38,824 nucleotides of DNA from NCBI GenBank assembly GCA_900540145.1, contig UQEW01000013.1, positions 1 through 38,824 of the forward strand, in the 5' to 3' direction. Positions 16,330 to 24,916 of the stretch are shown piece after piece. Both the position numbers and the translations under genes were made by a program. The notes beneath the pieces were generated by a model. The model made no database searches. It worked only from the letters and a program-made list of their open reading frames with translations, and had not been told where the DNA came from. Source of the stretch: an uncultured Eubacteriales bacterium. Lineage in GTDB: Bacteria > Bacillota > Clostridia > Peptostreptococcales > Anaerovoracaceae. Each line of letters begins with the position of its first letter. Within the stretch, counting starts at the first letter, position 1.

Positions 16330-16941
16330 ATGAATGATATAAAAAGTATAGAAGAAAAATTAAAAACGAGAAAACCAGGTCATGTGGGTAAACATAACTT
16401 TTTCAGCGTAATGATACCGATTTGCATGGCAGAGGATGGACAAAGGCTTCTGTTCGAAGTAAGAGCCAGCAGCCTAAAAAGTCAGCCGGGAGATATCTGT
16501 TTTCCCGGAGGAAAAATTGAAAAGGATGAAACTCCTCTCCAGTGCGCTTTAAGAGAATTTGAAGAAGAAACGGGCATACCGGAAAGGGAAGCTGCCGTGC
16601 TTGGACAGTTCGATACATTGCACGGGTTTGCTGACTATACCTTATATACTTTTGTCGCTGTGATCGATATGAAGTCTCTGGAAAAAGGAAAAGTTAATCC
16701 GGCGGAAGTTAAAGAACTTTTTACTGTTCCTGTGGAGTTTTTCTTGAAAAACCCACCTAAAGTCTATGAAGCTGATATAATTTCAGATGTTGAGAATTTC
16801 CCGTATGAAGAAACAGGAATCTCTCCGGATTACAACTGGAGAAAAGGCAAGAACATTTTGCCGGTATACCATTGGGAAGATAAAATAATATGGGGAATGA
16901 CTGCAAGAATAGTGGATTGGCTCATAAAGGAATTGTATTAA
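16330..16941 (+). CDS. NUDIX hydrolase, CoA pyrophosphatase type
   Basis: The protein has 203 residues from the ATG at 16330. A longer frame from TTG 16279 begins in the tail of the preceding terminator and is less likely; neither start has a strong ribosome binding site. The NUDIX box GGKIEKDETPLQCALREFEE continues with ETGI (60-83). The preceding LLFEVRASSLKSQPGDICFP matches the extra motif of the CoA pyrophosphatase (UPF0035, NudL/YeaB) group. These enzymes cleave CoA into 3',5'-ADP and 4'-phosphopantetheine, probably to clear oxidised CoA. Family well supported, exact substrate inferred. Confidence 0.88.
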   Translation: MNDIKSIEEKLKTRKPGHVGKHNFFSVMIPICMAEDGQRLLFEVRASSLKSQPGDICFPGGKIEKDETPLQCALREFEEETGIPEREAAVLGQFDTLHGFADYTLYTFVAVIDMKSLEKGKVNPAEVKELFTVPVEFFLKNPPKVYEADIISDVENFPYEETGISPDYNWRKGKNILPVYHWEDKIIWGMTARIVDWLIKELY

Positions 16942-16961
16942 AAAATTAAATATTATTAACG

Positions 16962-16986
16962 TGGCAGTACTGACTGCCATTTTTTG
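16962..16986 (+). terminator. Intrinsic terminator after the NUDIX gene
   Basis: TGGCAGT (16962-16968) pairs with ACTGCCA (16973-16979) around a 4-nt loop, followed by six T. Confidence 0.85.
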
Positions 16987-17076
16987 TGGGGTTCACAAAA
17001 AGCGATTCATCTAATATAGTTCTTGCTGTAAACAAAAGCTTCTGCGAAAAGCAGAAAAATTGAAAGGAGTATTTAG

Positions 17077-17796
17077 ATGAAAAGAAAACTTATGATTACA
17101 ATTATGGCATTAGCCGTGATGGTGAGCTCTACCGGAGTTTCTCTTGCAGAGACCAAAGGGACGGTTTCCTTGAAATCTTGTTTTACAGGCATATACAAAA
17201 TATTTAGTTTTATTATCAATGGAAGCGGACAAAACGGAAGCCTGCCGGATCAAGTTGACAGCATAACAGGGGAAGACAGCAAACCGGAGGATAACGATCA
17301 AAACACAGGAAACAAACCTGGGGGAGACACATCCGGCGATGCCGGAAACGGAACAATAGAAGAAGATAAAGACGAAAATTCAGACAATGATCAGATACAA
17401 GGCGGCAACGAAAGCTATCAGCAGGCAAATCAGATTTTAAATCTTGTAAATGCAGAGAGAAGAAAAGCAGGACTTTCAGAACTGACGCTTAACACAAAGC
17501 TCAACAGCGTAGCTCAGCTTAAAGCAGAAGATATGGCAAAGAACAGATATTTTTCTCATAATTCACCTACTTACGGTTCAGCCTTCGACATGATGAATAA
17601 TTACGGAATAAGTTACAGAGCTGCTGGAGAGAATATTGCCAAGGGACAGAAAAGTGCACAGTCAGTAATGAACGGGTGGATGAATTCATCCGGACACAGA
17701 GCAAATATACTCAAATCCAATTACACTCAGCTTGGCGTAGGTTATGCTCTTGACTCCAATGGAAATACCTACTGGGTACAGATGTTCATTGGATAA
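17077..17796 (+). CDS. Secreted CAP/SCP-domain protein (YkwD-like)
   Basis: The protein has 239 residues. Residues 1-25 form a signal peptide with a likely cut after VSLA. Residues 60-112 are a low-complexity linker rich in Asp, Gly, Asn and Glu. Residues 115-239 form a CAP domain: LVNAERRKAGLSELTLN, then a histidine in FSHNSPTYGSAFDM, ENIAKGQ, and GHRANILKSNYTQLGVGYA, ending in YWVQMFIG. The active-site-like His and Glu residues of the fold are present. Bacterial members of this family are exported, some linked to spores or the cell wall, with mostly unknown activity. GAAAGGAG precedes the ATG. A small hairpin (17040-17056) lies in the leader. There is no clear terminator in the 137 bp before the next gene. 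Confidence 0.9.
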   Translation: MKRKLMITIMALAVMVSSTGVSLAETKGTVSLKSCFTGIYKIFSFIINGSGQNGSLPDQVDSITGEDSKPEDNDQNTGNKPGGDTSGDAGNGTIEEDKDENSDNDQIQGGNESYQQANQILNLVNAERRKAGLSELTLNTKLNSVAQLKAEDMAKNRYFSHNSPTYGSAFDMMNNYGISYRAAGENIAKGQKSAQSVMNGWMNSSGHRANILKSNYTQLGVGYALDSNGNTYWVQMFIG

Positions 17797-17933
17797 AGCT
17801 TGACGAATATTACAAATTCTTTTAACAGTATTTTGACAAAAAATCCATAAGAATGCAAAAAATACTTTCCCTTTTGTAAGGTTTATTATATAATTAAATT
17901 AAAATTATTGCTGAAATACTTAGGAGGGAAAAA

Positions 17934-19079
17934 ATGAAAAAGTTTCTTTCATTATTGCTCATCGTAGTATTGGTATTCGCATTTGCTGCTTGCGGCAATA
18001 ACGATAGCGATCAAGGCGAAAGCGGTGGCGATGCCGATAAACCTACGCCAGGAGCAGAATACGATGCGATTCCTGATACCATGGAATCTGAAGACGGAAC
18101 TTACGAGCTGGCGTTCGTAACAGACGTTGGTCAGCTGAAGGACGGTTCCTTCAATCAGTTCACATGGAACGGAGTTAAAGCTTATGCTTCAGAAAACGGT
18201 CTGTCATATAAGTATTATCAGCCTGCCAATGGTGATCAGGCTACCGATACTGACAGATATGACGCGATGAAGTCAGCTGCTGATGCAGGCGCCAGAATTA
18301 TCGTAGCAGCAGGTTTCCTGCAGCAAAAGGCTTTGGAACAGGCAGCGGCAGATTTTCCTGACGTTCACTTTATCTTCGTAGACGGAAGCGTTGAAGGAAT
18401 CGACAACATCGCATCCATAAGCTACAGAGAAGAGCAGGCCGGATATCTGGCAGGTTATGCTGCAGCTATGGAAGGTTATACTAAGATAGGATTCTCCGGC
18501 GGTGGCGGCGGAAGCAACCCTGCATGTATCAAATACGGATACGGATTTGTTCAGGGTGTTGAAGCAGGCGCAGCTGAAAAGGGTTCCGACGTAGAGATGA
18601 GATACAGCTGGGAATATGGTTCACAGTTCTCCGCTTCTCAGGATCTGCAGGCAATGCTCAGCGGATGGTTTGAATCCGGCACAGAAGTAATATTCATGTG
18701 CGGAGGAAGCATGTTCCAGTCAGGTACTGCAGCAGCAGGCGCTAACGATGGAGACATCATCGGTGTTGACGTTGACCAGTCAGGTCAGTCCGATACAGTT
18801 GTAACTTCAGCTATGAAGGATTTGGCAGGTTCAACTATGGATGTAATTGCTGCTGACTATGCTGATAAGTGGGCGGACTTCGGTGGTAAGGTTACTGTAT
18901 TTGGCGCAGAGCACGATGCAGTAGGTCTGCCTACAGATACTTGGTCACTGGAAAACTGGTCAGTTGACGATTACAACGCTCTCTTTGAAAAGGTTAAGAG
19001 CGGTGAAATCGAAATCTCCAACAAAGAAGTTGCAGATCCAAGCACCATTAAATGGGAACACGTTACATTCGTTAGCTAA
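17934..19079 (+). CDS. BMP-family nucleoside-type ABC transporter substrate-binding lipoprotein
   Basis: The protein has 381 residues with a lipoprotein signal ending in FAFAAC (Cys20, lipid-modified). The mature part has the BMP/PnrA fold features: AFVTDVGQLKDGSFNQFTWN, RIIVAAGFLQQKALEQAA, VHFIFVDGS, IASISYREEQAGYLAGYAA and IGFSGGGGGSN. These proteins bind purine nucleosides, or in some cases riboflavin or other ligands, outside the membrane. The three genes downstream complete an uptake system like NupNOPQ of Bacillus subtilis. AGGAGGG precedes the ATG. A TATAAT lies at 17889-17894 but no convincing -35 pairs with it. A terminator-like hairpin follows the gene, which would raise the ratio of binding protein to transporter. 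Confidence 0.93.
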   Translation: MKKFLSLLLIVVLVFAFAACGNNDSDQGESGGDADKPTPGAEYDAIPDTMESEDGTYELAFVTDVGQLKDGSFNQFTWNGVKAYASENGLSYKYYQPANGDQATDTDRYDAMKSAADAGARIIVAAGFLQQKALEQAAADFPDVHFIFVDGSVEGIDNIASISYREEQAGYLAGYAAAMEGYTKIGFSGGGGGSNPACIKYGYGFVQGVEAGAAEKGSDVEMRYSWEYGSQFSASQDLQAMLSGWFESGTEVIFMCGGSMFQSGTAAAGANDGDIIGVDVDQSGQSDTVVTSAMKDLAGSTMDVIAADYADKWADFGGKVTVFGAEHDAVGLPTDTWSLENWSVDDYNALFEKVKSGEIEISNKEVADPSTIKWEHVTFVS

Positions 19080-19121
19080 TAAATTTTGACGAATGAATTA
19101 AACAAATTATTAAACTTGCAT

Positions 19122-19157
19122 AAAAAGGGGGGATTTTATGTTCCCCCTTTTTGCAGG
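19122..19157 (+). terminator. Intercistronic terminator-like hairpin between binding protein and ATPase genes
   Basis: AAAAAGGGGG (19122-19131) pairs with CCCCCTTTTT (19143-19152) around an 11-nt loop. The right arm ends in the T-run of an intrinsic terminator. The loop contains an ATG (19138) that is in frame with the ATPase gene. Confidence 0.75.
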
Positions 19158-19185
19158 TTATGGAATGTTTGCAAAGGATAAGACG

Positions 19186-20721
19186 ATGTCAGAATACGTA
19201 ATTGAAATGAACCACATACGGAAAGAATTTCCGGGAATTGTGGCCAACGACGATATAACGCTGCAGCTTAAAAAAGGCGAAATTCATGCGCTTTTGGGAG
19301 AAAACGGCGCCGGCAAGTCTACCCTCATGAGTGTTTTATTCGGTCTTTATCAGCCTGAAGCGGGTACTATCTTAAAGGACGGCAAGGAAGTAAAAATCAA
19401 CAATCCTAACGATGCTACAGCGCTGGGGATAGGGATGGTCCATCAGCATTTTAAGCTGATAGACGTTTTTACTGTGCTCGATAATATAATATTAGGAGCA
19501 GAAACTACTAAACTGGGCTTTTTGCAAAAAAAGGAAGCTAAAAAAAGAGTTATTGAGTTGTCGGAAAAATACGGACTCAAGGTAAATGTCGATGCAAAGG
19601 TAGAGGATATAACAGTAGGCATGCAGCAGCGTGTTGAAATTTTAAAGATGCTCTACCGTGAAAATGAGATACTCATTTTCGACGAACCTACGGCTGTTTT
19701 AACGCCGCAGGAAATAGACGAACTTATGGAAACTATGAGAGGATTTGCAAAAGAGGGCAAATCTATCTTGTTTATCACACATAAATTAAATGAAATAATG
19801 GCGGTAACAGACAGAGTGACAGTTCTTCACAAAGGAAAATGCGTAGGTACTGTCAATACAAAGGATGTTACCAAGCAGGAGCTGTCCACCATGATGGTAG
19901 GAAGACCTGTTCAACTGGAAATTAATAAGGCCAAATCAAATCCGGGCGATGTAGTCCTTTCCGTAGAAAACCTCACGGTTCCTTCCAAAATTCACAAGAG
20001 CGACGCTGTTAAGGGAGTATCGTTTAATGTGAGAAAGGGCGAGATTGTTTGTATCGCCGGTATAGACGGTAACGGACAGACGGAGCTGATATATGGACTT
20101 ACAGGTTTGGAAAAGACAACAAGCGGTACTATCAAATTGTGCGGTACCGATATTTCCCATGCCAGCATCAGAGAACGTGCTCAGGCAGGAATGAGTCACA
20201 TACCTGAAGACCGGCATAAGCACGGGTTGGTTCTGCCATATACTTTGGAGCAAAATCTCGTTCTTCAAAAATACAGAGAAAAACAATTTCAAAATCACGG
20301 ATTTATTAAATTCGGAGAGGTAAGAAAATATGCTGAAAAACTCATAGAAGAATACGATATACGTTCAGGTCAGGGACCTATAACGGTGACAAGAAGTATG
20401 TCCGGAGGAAATCAGCAGAAAGCTATAATAGCAAGAGAACTGGACAGAGATGAGCCTCTTATAATAGCGGTGCAGCCTACAAGAGGTTTGGATGTGGGCG
20501 CCATCGAGCATATTCACGGACAGCTTATTTCAGAAAGGGACAAAGACAAAGCTATATTGCTGGTTTCCCTTGAACTGGATGAGGTTTTGAGTCTTTCAGA
20601 CAGAATTCTTGTAATGTATGAGGGCGAAATAGTCGGAGAACTTGACCCTGATAAGACAGATGCACAGGAACTGGGACTTTATATGTCAGGCGCCAAACGC
20701 CAGGATAAGGAGGTGGAATAG
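19186..20721 (+). CDS. ABC transporter ATPase with two nucleotide-binding domains (BMP/Nup-type)
   Basis: The protein has 511 residues from ATG 19186 (AAGGA upstream). The in-frame ATG at 19138 lies in the loop of a terminator-like hairpin, and its extra residues look unlike the family. The first domain has Walker A GENGAGKST (38-46) and Walker B ILIFDEPTAVLTP. The second has the degenerate loop GIDGNGQTELIYGL, a signature SGGNQQKAIIARELD and VQPTRGLDVGA. This two-domain layout is that of sugar/nucleoside importers (RbsA/NupO-type). It energises the two permeases encoded next. Confidence 0.93.
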   Translation: MSEYVIEMNHIRKEFPGIVANDDITLQLKKGEIHALLGENGAGKSTLMSVLFGLYQPEAGTILKDGKEVKINNPNDATALGIGMVHQHFKLIDVFTVLDNIILGAETTKLGFLQKKEAKKRVIELSEKYGLKVNVDAKVEDITVGMQQRVEILKMLYRENEILIFDEPTAVLTPQEIDELMETMRGFAKEGKSILFITHKLNEIMAVTDRVTVLHKGKCVGTVNTKDVTKQELSTMMVGRPVQLEINKAKSNPGDVVLSVENLTVPSKIHKSDAVKGVSFNVRKGEIVCIAGIDGNGQTELIYGLTGLEKTTSGTIKLCGTDISHASIRERAQAGMSHIPEDRHKHGLVLPYTLEQNLVLQKYREKQFQNHGFIKFGEVRKYAEKLIEEYDIRSGQGPITVTRSMSGGNQQKAIIARELDRDEPLIIAVQPTRGLDVGAIEHIHGQLISERDKDKAILLVSLELDEVLSLSDRILVMYEGEIVGELDPDKTDAQELGLYMSGAKRQDKEVE

Positions 20722-20724
20722 AGA

Positions 20725-21972
20725 ATGTATAAGATAAACCCGGACACCGGAAAACAAAAATTTTATTCCACAGATGCCGCTAAAAGCGTGCTCTCCGCCA
20801 TAATCTCAATCCTTATCGGTATGGTAGTGGGAATGATAATCATAATTGCTGTCGGCCTTACGAAAGACGGCATAACTTCCAAGGGAATATTTGAAGGTAT
20901 CAAGCTGGTATTCCTCGGATTGTTCAGCACAGGAAGAGAAGCCGGAGAACTTACTTTTGGATTCAACCCTGTTAACATAGGCAACATGCTTTTCAGAGGA
21001 ACTCCTCTCATTATGACAGGTTTGTCTGTTGCAGTAGCTTTCAGAACAGGTTTGTTCAATATAGGCGCTCCCGGTCAGTATCTCATGGGAACGACAGCTA
21101 CGCTTTATATAGCATTGACTATACCTACAGAAACTGTTCCTGCTTGGATAGTGTGGATACTGGCTTTTGCCGGAGGCATGCTTGCAGGAGCAATTTGGGG
21201 CTGCATACCTGGAATATTAAAAGCTTACCTCAATATAAACGAAGTAATTACCTGCATAATGACCAACTGGATAGCTGCCAACTTGGCAACATGGTTCTTT
21301 GATGTGAGAGACGAACTGAAAAATGCCGAGGAAGGCGGAAAGGTAGGTTATATCAAGCCGACGTCCTCCAACGGCGTTGAAACTTTCGATTTTGGATTAG
21401 ATAAACTTTTTCCCGGTTCACAAGTATCCGGAGGAATAATAATAGCCATTTTGATAGCGATAGTTGTTTATATAGTTATGACAAAGACCACTTTCGGCTA
21501 TCAGCTTAAGGCTTGCGGAAGCAATCGTCATGCTGCCAGATATGCCGGCATAAATGATAAACTTAGCATTATTGCTTCCATGGCCATCGCAGGAGCTCTT
21601 TCAGCTGCAGGAGCATCTTTGTACTACCTGGCAGGCAATACGGAGTTCTTCTGGTCCACTTATCAGATGCTTCCTGACGAGGGCTTTAACGGCATACCGG
21701 TTGCGCTCTTGGCTTCCAATAATCCTATAGGCGTTATATTTACGGGATGCTTCATGTCCATGCTCAATATATCCGGTATGGAGCTTAAGACATTAACTGC
21801 ATATAACGAGTATATCACAGATATTATAATTGCTTCTATCGTTTATCTCAGTGCTTTTGCTATGCTGATAAAGATGTTCCTTAATAAGAGACAGAAAAAA
21901 AAGAAGGAAGCTGCTGAAGCACAATCGATAGAGACAACAGAGGCTTCTGACGGGGAAGGAGGGGACAAGTAA
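20725..21972 (+). CDS. ABC transporter permease, BMP/Nup-type (subunit 1)
   Basis: The protein has 415 residues and many membrane segments. GTPLIMTGLSVAVAFRTGLF and NIGAPGQYLMG are typical of the branched-chain/ribose/nucleoside permease superfamily. A cytoplasmic motif GYQLKACGSNRHAARYAGIN precedes AMAIAGALSAAGASLYYLAG. The C-terminus is charged (KKKKEAAEAQ). AAGGAGGTGG before the ATG is in the end of the ATPase gene. The stop TAA overlaps the start of the next gene by one base (TAATG), so the two permeases are probably translationally coupled and form a heterodimeric channel. Confidence 0.92.
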   Translation: MYKINPDTGKQKFYSTDAAKSVLSAIISILIGMVVGMIIIIAVGLTKDGITSKGIFEGIKLVFLGLFSTGREAGELTFGFNPVNIGNMLFRGTPLIMTGLSVAVAFRTGLFNIGAPGQYLMGTTATLYIALTIPTETVPAWIVWILAFAGGMLAGAIWGCIPGILKAYLNINEVITCIMTNWIAANLATWFFDVRDELKNAEEGGKVGYIKPTSSNGVETFDFGLDKLFPGSQVSGGIIIAILIAIVVYIVMTKTTFGYQLKACGSNRHAARYAGINDKLSIIASMAIAGALSAAGASLYYLAGNTEFFWSTYQMLPDEGFNGIPVALLASNNPIGVIFTGCFMSMLNISGMELKTLTAYNEYITDIIIASIVYLSAFAMLIKMFLNKRQKKKKEAAEAQSIETTEASDGEGGDK

Positions 21973-22982
21973 TGGTATTTTTGATTCAACAGACTATGCT
22001 ATATGCTGTTCCTCTGATGATAGTTGCTCTTGCCGGAATCTTTGCCGAGCGGAGCGGCGTTATCAACTTGGCTCTTGAAGGTATAATGATTTTCGGAGCT
22101 TTTATGGGAGTACTCTTTGTAAGAGTAATGCAGGAAGACCAGGTATTTGTTCAAGAACAGGGGCAGATATTGATGCTGCTGGCGCTGATTGTAGCTTCGG
22201 CATGCGGAGCATTGTTCTCCTTGCTGCTATCATTTTCAGCTATCAATTTGAAAGCTGACCAGACCATAGGCGGTACAGCGCTCAACATGCTTGCTCCGGC
22301 TGTAGTACTGTTCTTCATAAACCTCATTGCTCAGCAGAACGCTATGGGAATGGCAACAGGAGATGCAGCCAGCTGGTTTATGATAAAACCTAGTACTTTT
22401 GGCTTGCCTCGAGATTACGAATTTGGCTTTTTAGGCGATCTGTTCCTCAATAAAGTATATTTAACTACTTATATATGCATAGCGATATTTGTAATATTGT
22501 CGATAATACTTTATAAGACCAAGTTCGGTCTCAGGCTCAGATCGTGCGGAGAAAATCCTCAGGCGTCTGATTCACTGGGTATCAATGTATATAAAATGAG
22601 ATATATAGGCGTCACCATTTCAGGAGCTCTGGCTGGTATGGGTGGATTTACTTATGCCTTAACTACTGCTAACTGCGCTTCGACCGGCGAAGTAGCAGGA
22701 TACGGCTTCCTGGCTTTGGCAGTTATGATATTCGGTAACTGGAAGCCGCTTACAGTAGCCCTGGGTGGTCTACTGTTCGGTCTGTTCAAATGTATAGCGG
22801 CAACTTACTCCAGTCTGGATATCAACGGTGATGGGGTATATATGCTGGCAGAGATTGGCATAAGCCCTTACGTATACAGATTGCTTCCGTATTTGATTAC
22901 CCTGATAGTTCTTGCGTTTACTTCCAAGAATTCCAGGGCGCCGAAAGCTGAAGGAATTCCTTACGATAAGGGACAGAGATAA
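21972..22982 (+). CDS. ABC transporter permease, BMP/Nup-type (subunit 2)
   Basis: The 336-residue membrane protein has a start embedded in the stop of the preceding gene. Family features are GIFAERSGVINLALEGIM near the N-terminus, GLRLRSCGENPQASDSLGIN in the cytoplasmic loop, and SGALAGMGGFTYALT after it. It partners the preceding permease. A strong terminator follows, ending the operon. Confidence 0.92.
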   Translation: MVFLIQQTMLYAVPLMIVALAGIFAERSGVINLALEGIMIFGAFMGVLFVRVMQEDQVFVQEQGQILMLLALIVASACGALFSLLLSFSAINLKADQTIGGTALNMLAPAVVLFFINLIAQQNAMGMATGDAASWFMIKPSTFGLPRDYEFGFLGDLFLNKVYLTTYICIAIFVILSIILYKTKFGLRLRSCGENPQASDSLGINVYKMRYIGVTISGALAGMGGFTYALTTANCASTGEVAGYGFLALAVMIFGNWKPLTVALGGLLFGLFKCIAATYSSLDINGDGVYMLAEIGISPYVYRLLPYLITLIVLAFTSKNSRAPKAEGIPYDKGQR

Positions 22983-22998
22983 ATTTGAGATCATTGAG

Positions 22999-23028
22999 AA
23001 GGGGTGCGGGTTTTCCGTACCCTTTTTT
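22999..23028 (+). terminator. Intrinsic terminator of the nucleoside-type ABC operon
   Basis: AAGGGGTGCGG (22999-23009) pairs with CCGTACCCTT (from 23015) with one G-U pair, followed by a T-run. Confidence 0.85.
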
Positions 23029-23049
23029 ATGGATAGGAAATATTAAAAT

Positions 23050-24846
23050 ATGTTTTTACCTGTAACAAAGAGAGAAGTGGATGAAAGAGGATGGGAGCAA
23101 GTAGATTTTGTTCTTGTAACAGGAGATGCTTATGTAGACCATCATTCGTTTGGGACAGCAATCATAGGGCGGGTGCTGGAAAGCTATGGCTATAAGGTAG
23201 CTGTGCTGCCCAGACCTGATTATAAATCGGCAGATGATTTTAAGCGGTTTGGAAGACCACGGCTGGGATTTTTGATTAACAGCGGAGTTGTCGACTCCAT
23301 GGTCAACAATTATTCTGTCTTCAGGAATAAAAGAAAAAGAGATGAATATGCTCCGGACGGTAAAGCAGGAGGAAGACCGGACAGAGCTTTAATCGTATAT
23401 GCCAACAGAGCAAGAGAAGCTTTCAAAGACGTCCCTATTATAATAGGAGGGATAGAGGCCAGCCTTAGAAGATTTGCTCATTACGATTATTGGAGCGATA
23501 AAGTAAGAAGGTCTGTGCTTTTAGATTCCAAAGCGGATCTTCTCATATACGGAATGGGAGAGAAGGCAGTCGTGGAAATTGCTGACGCTCTCAATGCAGG
23601 AATAGATGTCAAGGATATTACCTGGATACGCGGTACTTGTTGGAAAGGCCGCAAAGCTCCTGAAGAAGACTGGATAAAATTGCCTGATTTTGAGCAGATT
23701 AATAATGATAAGAAAGCTTATGCCAAGAGCTTTGCTGTGCAATATGCCAATAATGACTATATTACTGCAAAGGGATTGGCCGAGAAATACACCGATACGG
23801 TTTGGGTGATGCAGAATACTCCCGGCCCGCCATTGACAACTGAAGAACTGGATGACATCTATGCGTTGCCTTTTGAAAATCAGCCTCATCCCATATATAA
23901 AGAACAGGGGAAGATACCGGCCTTTGAGGAGGTCAAGTTTAGCATAGTCAGCTCGAGAGGCTGTTTTGGCGGATGCAGCTTCTGCGCCATAACTTATCAT
24001 CAGGGAAGACAAGTGCGGGGCAGAAGCAGCCGGGCTATATTGAAAGAGGCAGAAGAGCTTACTAAAAGAGAAGACTTTAAGGGTTATATCCATGATATCG
24101 GAGGACCTACTGCCAACTTCAGAGGACCGGCGTGCGACAAACAGCTGAAACTTGGCGTATGCAGCAACAAAGACTGCCTTTATCCTAAGGTATGCCCAGC
24201 CATAAAGCCGGACCACAGCGAATATTTTGATATTTTGCGTAAGGTAAGGAGCTTGCCCGGTGTAAAAAAGGTATTTATAAGGTCAGGAATAAGATATGAT
24301 TACCTGCTGGCTGATCCCGAATGTGACCGGTACTTAGAAGAACTGTGCAGGTATCATGTGAGCGGGACTTTGAAAGTCGCGCCGGAACACATATCGCCTG
24401 TGGTGCTTGCATGTATGCGCAAGCCTTCTAAAGATGTTTTTTTGGAATTCGTGAAACGATATAAAAAAACCAATGAAAAACTGGGAAAGAAGCAATATCT
24501 CATTCCCTATCTTATATCCAGCCATCCGGGAAGCCGGCTGGAGGACGGAGTAGAGCTTGCTTTGTTCCTGAAGGATTATGGTTTTGTGCCTGACCAGGTA
24601 CAGGATTTTTATCCTACTCCCGGCACATTGGCCACATGTATGTATTATACGGGGATTGACCCTCTTTCCATGAAAAAAGTATATGTGGCTAAGACTATTG
24701 AAGAAAAGAAGATGCAAAGAGCATTGCTGCATTTTCATAAGGAAGAAAACAGGGAGACAGTAAAAAAAGCCCTTGCAAAAATTGGAAGAGAAGACTTATT
24801 TTATACATTGATTTCACAAAGACATCACAAAAATAAGAGAAGGTAG
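23050..24846 (+). CDS. YgiQ-family radical SAM protein (UPF0313)
   Basis: The 598-residue length is close to the family norm. The N-terminus FLPVTKREVDERGWEQVD and YVDHHSFG are characteristic of YgiQ proteins. The radical SAM cluster motif is CFGGCSFC (cysteines 305, 309, 312), followed by TYHQGRQVRGRSS. A second cysteine group CSNKDCLYPKVC could hold another cluster. The C-terminal third includes APEHISPVVLACMRKP and DQVQDFYPTPGT. The substrate is not established for the family, so none is assigned. A weak TAGGAA precedes the ATG. No hairpin separates it from the next gene, 70 bp downstream. Confidence 0.93.
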   Translation: MFLPVTKREVDERGWEQVDFVLVTGDAYVDHHSFGTAIIGRVLESYGYKVAVLPRPDYKSADDFKRFGRPRLGFLINSGVVDSMVNNYSVFRNKRKRDEYAPDGKAGGRPDRALIVYANRAREAFKDVPIIIGGIEASLRRFAHYDYWSDKVRRSVLLDSKADLLIYGMGEKAVVEIADALNAGIDVKDITWIRGTCWKGRKAPEEDWIKLPDFEQINNDKKAYAKSFAVQYANNDYITAKGLAEKYTDTVWVMQNTPGPPLTTEELDDIYALPFENQPHPIYKEQGKIPAFEEVKFSIVSSRGCFGGCSFCAITYHQGRQVRGRSSRAILKEAEELTKREDFKGYIHDIGGPTANFRGPACDKQLKLGVCSNKDCLYPKVCPAIKPDHSEYFDILRKVRSLPGVKKVFIRSGIRYDYLLADPECDRYLEELCRYHVSGTLKVAPEHISPVVLACMRKPSKDVFLEFVKRYKKTNEKLGKKQYLIPYLISSHPGSRLEDGVELALFLKDYGFVPDQVQDFYPTPGTLATCMYYTGIDPLSMKKVYVAKTIEEKKMQRALLHFHKEENRETVKKALAKIGREDLFYTLISQRHHKNKRR

Positions 24847-24865
24847 TATATAATAACGAATGACA

Positions 24866-24880
24866 TAGTAAAAATTACTA
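24866..24880 (+). promoter_or_regulatory. Short palindrome before the acyl-CoA synthetase-like gene
   Basis: TAGTAA-AAA-TTACTA is a perfect 6-bp inverted repeat, 36 bp before the ATG and 12 bp after a TATAAT (24849-24854). It could be an operator. Its AGTA half-sites resemble fatty-acid regulator sites only loosely. Confidence 0.35.
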
Positions 24881-24916
24881 GATAGATTATTAAGCTGATA
24901 ATGAGGAGACGGATAT

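Noticed and set aside
23521..24216. 231-codon reading frame antisense to the YgiQ gene
   Set aside because: It lies entirely inside a well-supported conserved gene and its translation shows no recognisable motif.
24866..24880. FapR operator before the acyl-CoA synthetase
   Set aside because: The half-site lacks the conserved C of TTAGTAC and the central spacing differs, so only a generic palindrome is reported.
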